From Lentinus brumalis (lineage: Eukaryota; Basidiomycota; Agaricomycetes; Polyporales; Polyporaceae): 64,000 nt of DNA. This document shows positions 1 through 10,576 of the stretch, one piece after another. The DNA lies in assembly GCA_001792895.1 (NCBI GenBank), contig MARA01000003.1, forward strand, positions 2,294,001 through 2,358,000. Reading direction: 5' to 3'. The notes below the pieces were generated by a model that made no database searches, had not been told where the DNA came from, and was given only the letters and a program-made list of their open reading frames with translations. The position numbers and the translations under genes are program-made. Each line of letters starts with the position of its first letter. Positions within the stretch are counted from its first letter, which is position 1.

Positions 1-1648
1 CGCTGGTGGGAGACGGCTGTGGGACGACTCACATGAGTTCGCGAGGCCTGCAAGGCCAAGGACGCCGCCTTCGCGGGCTGGGACGCGTGGCGAGAGAGAT
101 CAGGAGGGAGATGTTATGATGGAGACTGAAGGTACGTCTTCTGCCTGAAATATCGTCGCTCGGCCTCATGCTAAAGACGTTTTTTCTCAGCATGACACAG
201 TACAGCCGACGAACATACGACGAACACACGACGAACATACGTTTACTCACCTTCCTTCGACCTTCCGCACCCCGATGCTGACCTCTGGGCGCGCTATCCT
301 TATCCTGCGACACCTCTTCCGATCTGCGACACCCCCATCCTTGTATTGACGTCTGCTGTATGCGCTGTGTGTATGCTCTTCTGCCGTCTGCGCTAGTTTA
401 TGCTGTGTGTAATGGTTAGCGTGTTGTGTTTCGTGTATGTAGCTATTACATGCGTACCTACCGTACGTGTAGAATCGGATTGCTGGCCCCCATACCCGCG
501 ATTGGGTACGGGGGCCAGCCGTGTTTTTGGATCACATTTTGCCGCATTGCCAGCGTGACAGGTTGTGGTTGTGGCCGCGCAGGGACGCCCTCCGCTTGGT
601 GTTGTTGGTGCACTCATGAGGCGAGGTCGAGACGCGTCTCACCGCGTACAAGGAATCGCAGGTGCCACCGCATAGCAAGAAAAAGGTACGCATTGTGGTA
701 CTCACCTGAATTCAGCCTATCCGCCTCGAGCTTCGTAACCTGAAGGCATGACGCGTCCGGACGCGTTACAGGCGAACAAAACGCGTCGTGCTAGTCGTAG
801 GTGGCGTGTCTCTCTAGCTGTGAAACATTGCATAGGGATTGGACGATTTATGTCAGCGCGTACTCACCACCGGGCAGGTGGTCGGGAGGACATGAGTGGG
901 AGAAGAGGACGTTCGAACAGCGGCCACGCGTCTGAGCAGAAGGCGCATCAGTCGGCACGGCGCGGGAAAACAGCAGAAGCCTTCGCGACGACGGCCGTGG
1001 GCCTCCGTGGGCGGACATGATGCATGAGTTGCCGGGCGGCCTCAGGCCGGCAACCTGGACGAATACTGTGGCGTCGGCGAATATTGGTAAAGGTAACGGA
1101 GAATGAAGACTGCGCCGGCCATCCTGGATCCTCTGAATCGGTCATTACGGTCATTATAAGGTTGCGTGGCGTCCGGACCAGAAGGTCGAGTAATCACCGG
1201 CGCAGACAGCTTCGTGGACAGGGAGAAAGAGACCGAGATGAATGACGCGTCTACAACGCGTCAGGAGAGCGGAGATGTTGGCAGCAGAGCGCGTCGAAGC
1301 CGCAGAGTGGTCGGCGCAGCGTACGTTACGGCACGAGTTACGACGAGATGAATGATGGACGGCACCGCAGCACATGGAGCAGGCTTTCCTGTGGCTTGAA
1401 TGTCGCGGAGATGAGGGGGCTGAGGGAGGGTGACGAGACAGTGCGGGAGGACGAGCCACGCGAAAGGCGAGAAAAGAGCACCAGCCGGAGGGCCGTGTGA
1501 CAGGCGTATACAGGGCGTGTGACAGTACGCGTTTCGGGCGACCCGCTGGTGGCTGCGAGCGCTCCGAGCCTCTCTCCCGGCAACCACGACGTCGAAGGCA
1601 TCCGTCTACTGCTCTTGGTGGGTCCCTAGTGCCATGATCGTGGGATGG
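1..1648. other. intergenic, no gene recognised
   Basis: No open frame here reads like a protein, and frames on both strands are short with biased composition. The only structure seen is a strong hairpin-forming inverted repeat near 482-519, listed separately. Confidence 0.5.
482..519. repeat. near-perfect 16-bp inverted repeat (hairpin)
   Basis: Two 16-nt arms, 482-497 (GCTGGCCCCCATACCC) and 504-519 (GGGTACGGGGGCCAGC), pair with one mismatch around a 6-nt loop GCGATT. The stem is G+C-rich. It lies in non-coding DNA far from the nearest gene. It could be a relic of a small foldback element, but no target-site duplication was identified. Confidence 0.6.
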
Positions 1649-2469
1649 CTAATGGTGTACGACTTGTGCGGCAGTCATCTTGTCATTCTCGTGCCTCTCA
1701 TATATTCTATCGTGCTTCACATAATGTGCCTGGTCAAACCGGCCTTTTCTCTCACAAGTGCTCGTCAATCCTTGATCTCCTGCTTCTGGAAAGTGTCTGT
1801 CCGCAGATCAGCTCACACATCCTTCTTTCTGAAGGACAAGCATACTCACTTGGCACCGGAGGCATCCAGCTGAGCCGGTTCTTGGTGAAGAATTCACCCT
1901 TGGGTGGCAACGCCTCCGGATCGTCAAGGCTGCCCACGCAGATGAAACGAGAGTGCTCTTTTGCTTCCTCCTGTAGACGAACGAGATTCCACGTCAGCTC
2001 CGCCCTTGCTCATAAACAGAGGCAGGACATGATTTCAAATGCGTGCGAGAGGTATATGTCAGCCGTTGAAAATGATTAACGGAGAAACGAAAGACACAGG
2101 TGGGAGATGGGGTCACAGAAGGCAGACAGGTACGCACCCCATACTCGAGGATGAAGCTTCCACAGTTGTCACAGAATTCACGGTGCAGTAGTGTGCCGGA
2201 GCCGTTGTCTGCAGCATGCTCCCTGGGCTTGCCCTTGGTATACTTGAACGAGTCCTTGGGTACCTTCGCAGTCAGTCCATAGTTGCCGCCAAATGCTTTC
2301 TATAAGAGATTTCACGTCGTGAAGGGATCAATTGGATGTCGGTGCAGCGATCACTTACCTTGCAATTGTGGCAATGGCATAGCGAAGTGCGCGCATCGTC
2401 TGTGGAGTCCAGTTCGACCACATACTCCAGGTTCCTGCAGTAGCAGCTACCGGTGAGCTTGACCGACAT
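1649..2469 (-). CDS. GFA/CENP-V-domain protein (glutathione-dependent formaldehyde-activating enzyme family)
   Basis: The first exon (2359-2469) begins MSVKLTGSCYC and carries the N-terminal zinc ligands GSCYC and CHCHNCK. Exon 2 (2138-2299) carries the second ligand pair REFCDNCGSFI. Exon 3 (1850-1970) carries the family signature VGSLDDPEALPPKGEFF followed by KNRLSWMPPVP. A last exon (about 1649-1785) is inferred from a GTGAGT donor and a TTTCCAG acceptor; without that splice the frame stops at 1752. Members are small zinc proteins named after a bacterial enzyme that speeds the adduct of formaldehyde with glutathione; most fungal members have unknown substrates. It is transcribed away from the monooxygenase at 3223. 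Family assignment is firm, the 3' end less so. Confidence 0.85.
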
Positions 2470-3222
2470 GTTGCGGCTGTAAATGAAGCGGGTCGATGAA
2501 TGTACTTAAAGATAAATGGTCGAGGCAAGTCGATGTTTAGACGTATGGAAAGGGGAGGGAGCGGAGGCATAGTCCGTAAGTATGCGACCTCCATGACGTC
2601 ACGCATCTGTATATTTAAAATGACCATACGCAACTGAAGTCTTTCAATCTTTCTTTGATCTCTCTTGGTCTGTTCGCCATGAAGAGACGTGGACAACAGG
2701 CCGGTGAGATCTCGCTGCGGCCCTCGAGACATGCTGACAAGTAGAGTACATCACGTTTACTGATACGCATGTACATGCGCGACTCAAGGCGTCGGGGACC
2801 GGAAAGCCTGCCACAGACGAGCTGCTTCCGCGGCAGCATGGTCAGATCTCAGACCTTGACGGGGTCAGAAAGTCTGACTAGTACCCTCCCATCCCTTGAC
2901 GAGCATCAGCATGTTCAAGTCTCGGCCTGACCTCCAGCTACGTCTCCGACGGCAGCGCACGCTCCCACCCACGGGCCACGACAGCGTCGAGCTTGTCATG
3001 ATACATACATCGTGACCGCCGTGATTCCGTACCATCAGAGGCTGAGCCGAAGCGCACGGGCGATGTGAGCTTCTCGGGTCTGCGGCATAGCAGTCCTATC
3101 GCGCTAGCTGAGGTATATATATCGTACTGAGTGAGAGGGGAAGTCCAGTGCAAGACAGCACTCTCCACGACGAGAATCAGCAGAGCGAATAACGTCAAGG
3201 CCGGAACCGGAATCTACAGACA
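2470..3222. promoter_or_regulatory. shared upstream region of divergent GFA and monooxygenase genes
   Basis: This 0.75-kb stretch separates two divergent start codons. No gene is recognised in it. A TATATAT run at about 3114-3120 lies some 100 nt upstream of the monooxygenase ATG and could be its TATA element. A joint regulation of the two genes is only an inference from the layout. Confidence 0.4.
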
Positions 3223-5427
3223 ATGTCAACCAGCAGCGATACTTCAACTCCCGTGCTCATCGTACGTTCGTTCGCACACGCGTACCTCTCTTATCCACGA
3301 GCTGACTATGGCTTGTTACCGCAGATCGGAGCAGGACCTTCAGGCCTGGCAGCGGCACTCACATTGGCTCAGAACGGCATACCGATACGGATCATCGACA
3401 AAGCTGTAGAATTCCACCAGTCCTCTCGGGGCAGCGGCTTACATGTACGTGCCACCTCAATTTGCGTCGAGGCTCTGACAGACGATTGAACGAGCTCGTC
3501 TTCTAGCTCAGGACTCTAGAGATCTTCCGGTTCCTCGGAGTTGCTCAGGATGCTCGACGCCTCGGCCTCCCCTTGATGCCGGTGCAGCTGTACAAGCTTC
3601 CCGGAGGTACCGAGCCCCTTGGGAGCTGGAAGTTGATGGACGACGTGACCATTAGTCCGGACCGTCCAGAGGTAGATTCCAAGAACCCACCCACTGTCAT
3701 GCTAGCTTTGGCTGATGTCTGGTTGCATATTCCAGGACAGTCTTGTGCTGAGCCAATATCTTACTGAAGGGACCTTCCGCGACCATCTCTTGAAGTACGG
3801 GGTTCAAGTGGAACTCGGCACGGAGCCTGTCTCGATCGCGCAGGATGAGACGGGGGTCAGTGTGTCGTTGAGGCACGTCGGCGTGCAGGAAGTCGAAACT
3901 GTTCGGTACGCTTATGTCATTGGGGCGGACGGCGCGCGAGGTGAGTCCAAGACGTGGTGCAGTAATCAACACCGGGCACTCATCAGTGTCGAAAGGCTTC
4001 ACCAGGAAGGCTATCGGTGCGACATTCGAGGGAGAGACAAAGGACGGCGACGGGCAAGCGTGGGCCGATGTTGAAGCCGAAGGAATCTCTCCAGACGTCA
4101 GTACCTCGACTTCTGCAGAATTGTGGCTAGACTCACCCTGTATGTCACATAATAGACATGGCATGCATGGACTGAGCCGGGAAAGTTCACGTGAGTGCGA
4201 CAAGTTGATGCATGTGCGGAATAAAGCTAAGCTGTCTCGGTCTATGACAGGGTCGCCATACGTCCGAAGAAGGAACCAGGACAATTCCATCTCGTAATCG
4301 CTGGAACGAACTTCGACCCAGTTGGATTGACGGAGCCGTCAAAATTCGCGGAGTCCTTCTACGAACTCACCGGACGCAGAGATATTATATTCAAGAGCTT
4401 CACTGGGCTGTCATACTGGAAGTCAGTCTGATGCTTCGTCTTCCATGATGTACGACTCACACGTTGGACCATTGACAGGCCGAAGATGCGAATGGTCAAC
4501 AAGATGTCCGAAGGTCGCGTTTTCATCTGTGGAGGTAGGGGTAGCAGCCACGATGTCTGATTTCCAGTTCTGAATCTTCAGCAGATGCGGCTCATGTTCA
4601 TTCACCGACGGGCGGGCAAGGGCTCAATACGAGCGTGGGCGACGCGGTACGCGTGCTGCTCAATCATGCACGAACGGCTGGATTTAACGAGATTGCAGTT
4701 CAACATCGCATGGAAGCTCGCCCTCGTGTGCAAAGGCCTCGCCTCGCGCGATCTACTGAGCACGTACCAAATTGAACGACTTCCTGTCATCGCGCACATG
4801 CTCGCCACTACCTCTGACCTCTACACCCAACTCACCAACATCCAGCCCGACGGCGGTCCCGCAAGCTCTGGCAAGTCGAGCGGCTGGCGGAACGATGCCC
4901 TTCGCCAGTTAGAGATCAACTACCGCTGGAGCCCGGTGGTATTCGACGCGCGCGGCATGAATGGCCTGGACGAGAGCGCGTTGAAGGCGCATGGGTACCA
5001 AGGATATCCCCGAGGAGAGCCTGTGCGCGCCGGAGACCGTGCTCCCGAGGCACCTGCGCTGGTCGACGTATCCGGCAAGGAGACGTCGCTCTTCGAGATC
5101 TTCAAGCCGAACACGCATACCGTGCTCGTGTTCCTGCCGACGCACGCCGGAGGATCGGGAGTGCAGGAGGTCGCGGCGGCCGCACAGGGTTCCCCGCTGG
5201 CCAGCGTCACGAGAACGCTGGTCCTTGGCCGCGACGGGGTTCCTCCCGCCATCGACAGAGCCAACACGTACCACGACAAGGGGGGCCATGCCTACAACGC
5301 CTATGGTGTTGATGCCGGGGTGCTGACTGTCGTCGTCGTGCGGCCTGATGGGTACATTGGTGCCTTCATGAACGACGTCGATGGTCTCCAGACCTACATT
5401 TCCCGGATTGCGGGGGGATTCGCGTAA
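3223..5427 (+). CDS. FAD-dependent monooxygenase, phenol hydroxylase / PheA-TfdB type
   Basis: About ten exons rebuild a full flavoprotein hydroxylase. Exon 1 (3223-3261) joins exon 2 (3325-3444) to give the FAD-binding GxGxxG loop (IGAGPSGLAAA) and GSGLH. LRTLEIFRFLG follows at 3507. The middle gives VIGADGAR (ends 3940), FEGET and a WHAWTEPGKF segment, then RPKKEPGQFHLV. The second FAD motif GDAAHVHSPTGGQGLNTS is split by an intron just after GGA G (near 4535-4584). FNIAWKLALV follows from about 4700. The C-terminal 190 residues (RAGDRAPEAP to the stop at 5427) match the thioredoxin-like dimerisation domain of phenol hydroxylases. Such enzymes hydroxylate phenolic rings using NADPH and O2. 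Substrate unknown; a role in lignin-derived aromatic breakdown or secondary metabolism is inference. Confidence 0.93.
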
Positions 5428-6321
5428 TTCTGTACTCGGGTTTGGGTACCTGGAATATAAGTGAAGCGACTGCAACAGTTTTGCAATATGCAATCGTTCG
5501 CTTGTGGGGGTGATGATCCTTACTATCATTTTGGGTCGTCTTCCTGGTGGCAGATACCAGGTGATGGGCATGCAACGAGTGATGACGATTGTTTCTAGAG
5601 GAGAAACGTCGACCTGGAACGGCAACTACCAGACCACAGGCCAGCAGAGGCTGTCGTAGAACTGAGCAGAGGTCCGTCAGGCCGGTCTAGCCAGTGCGGA
5701 TCCTAAGCAAGCACAAGATCGCAAGTACTTAAGGCCTGAGGCATCGGGGTCAGCAGTCTCGACATTGCTTTGAACATGTCGTTGTCGCAATGTCTCGAGA
5801 CACCGTCCCAGGCAGACCCATCGTTGGTTATGAGCCTCTCTCTACACAGTTTTGCCGGGTCTTGACTGTTCTTCGGATGTTTTGATGTTTGGGAGCGGAT
5901 GCACTGGGAAGCAATTGCAAGTTGCAATTTGCGTGGTGTCGTCAGCTGGACTTGGGAACATGGTCCATGTAGATGCTCCCAAAGTGATCTGAAGAAGTAC
6001 TCAAGCGAAGTCGCTGCTTTTGAAAGACTAGAGGAGCGGCACTAGAATCGAAGCGAGGTAAGTAAGTACTGGCAGGCTGCAAAGGAACTGGTAAGCCAGG
6101 AGTTGCACACGTACAGGCTTTGATCAGCTCGGATCATATCAGACGCGGCTGTCGTGTCCATGAAAGGCCTCCCTCGCGTTGTCGGCAGCGCAAGGTTGGG
6201 CGTGACAGGCGTGTGTATGCGTGTGACTGGACGCGTCGCGCGCGCAGACAGGCGTCCCGATCGTCTCTCGGAGCGACCACGAAGTCGCAAGTCTCCGCCT
6301 CTCGCTCACACACCGCCGCAC
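5428..6321. other. intergenic, no gene recognised
   Basis: No frame in this 0.9-kb stretch looks like a real exon. It holds the 3' flank of the monooxygenase and the presumed promoter of the gene starting near 6322. Confidence 0.5.
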
Positions 6322-9300
6322 ATGGCTCCCGCAGGCCAACAGATTCGCATCGCCATAGTATTCGTCTTCCAACGTTCCTCTTCTCTTCTTCTCTCTGATT
6401 AGTGGCACCCGTCTTCGCAGGCACTGGCTGCTCTGCGGCACAAGCCATCTCAGCAATCCATCCAAGGTCCATCGGGTCGTTCTCACCGGAAAGACAATGT
6501 CTGATATGCTCGGGAACCTGTCTGACAACAGCATACATCCTTGATCTGCAGGCCGCCTTCCCGTCATCCCCGGCTGCAGACCGCCGCAGGGTGTCCTCTC
6601 CCAATCCCTGGCGCGATCGTGTCCTTGCGCTCGAGAAGGACATGAAGGAGCTGCAGGAGCAGTGCGATAAGGAGAAAATCGGTGTGTTCCGTCATTCATC
6701 AGCCATATCCGTGTCATATACATCAAGAAGCCTCTCGTATGTGCCGCGCACATACCTCTCCGGGCTCTTCCTTTGTCTATGCCAGGAATGTTTAATCCTG
6801 GCCACTGGGTACAGATGATCCAGCCTATTCTGTGCCCAGCACCCCGGCGATCGAGTGTGTTTTAGCAACGACATGCAAAATACCCAGGGGATGACGCTGC
6901 TCACGGGCTCTCTTCAGCCAAGGAGTGATCCACCCTGATCCACCTCATGTCATTGCTTGTGATATTTCATGCGGTAACGTGCGGGTTGTATGCATCGCAC
7001 CGTCGACAGCACCATGCCCAATCCACTATCAATTTCTGCGTCCTGTTCGTCTCGGAAAGGACATGGCCGAAAGCCTGCATACTTACTGACGTCTTCTTTC
7101 TCCCAGAACTCCTCGCACTCCGCAAAGCCGCCCGCACAAAGCAATTACGGGCGCTAGATGCGGAGTCGAATGACAACTCGGAGCCACCGTCAGATGCCCC
7201 TGCGTCCAGGAAGAAAGCAAAAACGAAGAAGACGACGAAAACGTCGGCCCCCGCCGCGGCCGACCGCCCTTTGGCCGCGCCACTGCCACAAGCGAAGATG
7301 GAGCTGAGCGCGATATTGAGCGGCGCGTTAGCCGGTGCGTCATTTCCCTGTTGACCACCCTCGACGTCGTACTTGGAGTCTGGAGCGTTCTGTCTTGGGT
7401 ATCGCGCCTTCTGGAGAGCGGGATGGGCTCTGATGGGCCCGCCCGAAATTAACGGCTCCAGTGTCCTGCAATGTGTGGTCACGGCGCGCCGCGGAACAGG
7501 GATCAAGACGAGGATCTTCCCGAGGTCGAGCGCATAACATGATCGTCTTCGCTGCAGAAGGCAATCCGGGGATGGGCTTTGCGTCCCTTCCCTGACTTGC
7601 GTCATCCGCATCACCGTTTACAGAAGAGCGTCCGTATCACCGCGCAGCCTGTCCGTGTGCACGCTCTGCTTGGACATGACCGTGCCGGGTGGGTGCTGAG
7701 GCGTGAGGCCACATCACGGAGTACACCTACGTCGATGCGCTGGTTTCCAGTCCGCTCGTGCCTCAGATGTATCAGAGCTCGACGGTGGAAGCCAACCATC
7801 ATGGAGCGGTTCGCCCAATACTCTTTGTCTGGCAATGCTCTACGTTTCCGGTACCTGATTACCGTGACGGGGAGCGTCCTGCTGCCACCTCATCATGCAG
7901 CATGTTCATCGTGTCGTTCACTATGATGTCGCAATGACTGCTGTATTCCGCTCTACGCCCTTCTCCTCGGAGGTCACTCGAGCGGAGAAAAATGAGCGTT
8001 CTTGCGCGCGCTGTCCCACACCTTCGCCATTGATTCGCCTCTCATTGGAATCCTTCTATCCCATGCCACCAATGTCCATTACACGGCGAGCTGAGAAGAC
8101 CACCGCATTCGGAACACCTTTGTTCTCAGGACATTCAAATGCGGGTCCGGCCGCCATATCGCCTGAGAAGCCTCCGGGGCAGCTTCGTAACCGCACTTTA
8201 TAGCCTATATCCTAACGCCCTACGCTCCGAGTGCCCGAATGCACGCGCCTCCACTATCGTGCCATTGGTTAGATGCTTGGATGAAGCCTTCTCTCATTAT
8301 CTGAGTTGAACTCCAGCTCTCGAATCCTGCTAAACGCCCCTTTGTCTAGGTGTTCCGGCCGCTTCGAACGTCTCGACCGCCCTCGAAGCGTTCGAAATCA
8401 TGGCGGACATGCTCGCCGATAACTCAGTCTCCGTTGCGGTGGATCTCATTCTCTCAACAACGACTCGCGCCTTGCGCGCCATCGCATCAGTTCTCACCCT
8501 CGTGATTCGCGGAACCGTCCAGCAAGAACCGAGTCTACGTTCCACCACTAGTGCTACTGCTGGTGCTTCTGGCTACTGCACCCCTTGCGACTCGGCGACA
8601 CTCCTTGGGGCGCTCACTGCAATCTTACGCCGTCTCGTTTGCATTGTTTTCTCCTCATTACGAACCCACTATACCTCCGCCGGATCTCAAGCAAAGTTGA
8701 AGCGGAAGTCGGCCCTGGGTCGCACGCGTGCATCTCAAACGCAACTCGCAGCTTTCAACGCAATAGATGACGTCCTAGGCGGCCTTTACGCTCTCGTCCT
8801 GGCTCCTGTCGTGCGGTCCTTCTTCCTCCTATCGCAAGGCTTCGCCTCAGCTTGCCTCGGACCCTGCTCGACGCCAAATTCTCGTGCAAACTCTACTCGG
8901 TCCAATCCTGGCTCTGCGTCTCGCTCTAGCTCTGGCTTAAAGCTCCCGACGGACCTGCGACCGGCCGTTCTTGCGCTGCTCGATGACACGCTCTCCGTCC
9001 TCGAAGAGGTCCTGCCCGGTTCTCCGGCTGTACCATCCGGTCCCTTCTCTCCTGGGACTGGCGGTGGAAATGCCAAGGTTGCTGCTGCTGCTATTCCTGG
9101 CGCCGGACAGGTCAAGACGCTCCTTGCGCTCGAGTGCGTGCGCGAGCTTACGAAGCTCTACCTCCCCGCGCCGCCTCTCCCTTGCACAGAAGCAGAATCT
9201 TCGGACTCGGACTCTGTCGGTATCGGGCGCACTGGAGGCGGCCACATGGGATTCGTCAACGATAGCAGCGCCGAGCCGGGGCCCGGACCCAGCATAAGGG

Positions 9301-10576
9301 AGCCTACGCGCGGACGTGGGGACACTTCGAGTGCGAACAGCGACCGCACTATCACCAACGCTGCTAGTACGAGCAGAGCAGGCCGTCTTGGGACAGCGAC
9401 GGGCAACCATCAGCCCCCGCGAACCTTTCCCGGGCTCGCGCATGTGCTGTATCAGAACCTGGGTTCGAGCGACGATTCTACGCGGCCAGGCACATCCTTC
9501 GCACACCCGTTTCTCCCATCATCTGCATCTGCATCTTCGTCCGGGTCCCAAGCACCTGCTGCTCATGCGATATTCACGGGCCTGCGCTCGCGCTGGGCGG
9601 ACGTGGCGGGAAACCTCGGCGAATCCCTCGCTGGTGCGATCTCGGGCCCGGGAGGCGGTCTCGTGCGAGGAGCTCCACCCGCATCGCAAGCAGCGAACTC
9701 TCACGCGCATGCGCATGCGCAGCGCGGGGACGAGGTGGTGCGGAGGATCTGCGCATTAGTGAGCGGCTCGCGAGGCTCGCGAGGAAGGACGCGGTGTGGT
9801 ACCTCTGCACGGCGCTGCACCGGCTTTTGCCCGCTGCGCCGGGCTCTGGCTCGTGTTCCTCTGCTGCTGGTGCGACTTTGGCTGGTGCCTCGACGTTCAC
9901 CCCGCCATCCTCTGGACCGAACACGACCCTGGACGTGGACACAGATATGGACCCGAGCAGTAACCAAGAGGAGCCTGGCGTCGAGCATGCACCGACGCCT
10001 GCATGTACGCCTCCCGCGTCGGCGGACACCGCGGCCGAACAAGCAGTGTACGACGCACTGGCAGACCTCCTCCGGCGCACGCAGCCGCCGCCCAAGTGGC
10101 CCACCCGTGAGCTCAGCGGGCTGCAATCGTCATCGATCGCCGGCTCGTGCCCGTGCTCGTCGTCTTCGCCTGCTTCGTCTGCTTCGTCTTCGGCGGGTTC
10201 TGCTTCGCCCGGATCGGACTCGAAATCGACAGCGAAATTGAAACTGAATCGCACGGGACAACTATCACGCGCATGTGCTGCAGGGGCTCCCTCGGCGTCG
10301 GTGTCGGTGTCAGTGGCCGTGCCCCCGTCCCGGGAAAGAGGCGGGACAAACTCCGGGGCCTGCGACGACGCGTCCTCCTCCGCTGCGGCGCAGACAGGGG
10401 CGGGCGACTCGGAATATCTGCGGGAGGCGGAGCGCACGCGTAAGCGTTTGCGCACCGTTGGGGATGGGGCACGGAGGCGGATGCACGTTGAGGCAGGGCC
10501 GGCGTCGGTGCGGATGGGGGAGGTCGAGCGGGGGATGTTGCTCGCCGTGCTGGAGCGGGCTTGGCTGGGCGTGTGA
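6322..10576 (+). CDS. uncharacterised protein with N-terminal coiled coil and serine/alanine-rich C-terminus
   Basis: I do not recognise this protein. A possible start at 6322 (MAPAGQQIRIAI) joins an exon at 6552-6681 encoding a charged coiled coil (RVLALEKDMKELQEQ). This splices at 7107 to KIELLALRKAARTKQ, a lysine-rich stretch (KKAKTKKTTK) and LSAILSGALAG. The codon split at 7334 is completed exactly at 8350 (VPAASNVSTALEAFE), implying a 1,015-nt intron. The long exon from 8350 has hydrophobic helices (LRAIASVLTLVIRG) and then low-complexity S/G/P text. Frame changes near 9.7 kb; a GT-AG intron at 9634-9722 (89 nt) would restore it, giving RISERLARLARKDAVWYL, and the frame then runs to the stop at 10576 with MGEVERGMLLAVLERAW at the end. 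The gene is credible, its first exon uncertain. Confidence 0.6.

Noticed and set aside
4909..5625. 238-codon minus-strand frame
   Set aside because: Antisense shadow of the monooxygenase C-terminal exon, which has clear family homology on the plus strand.
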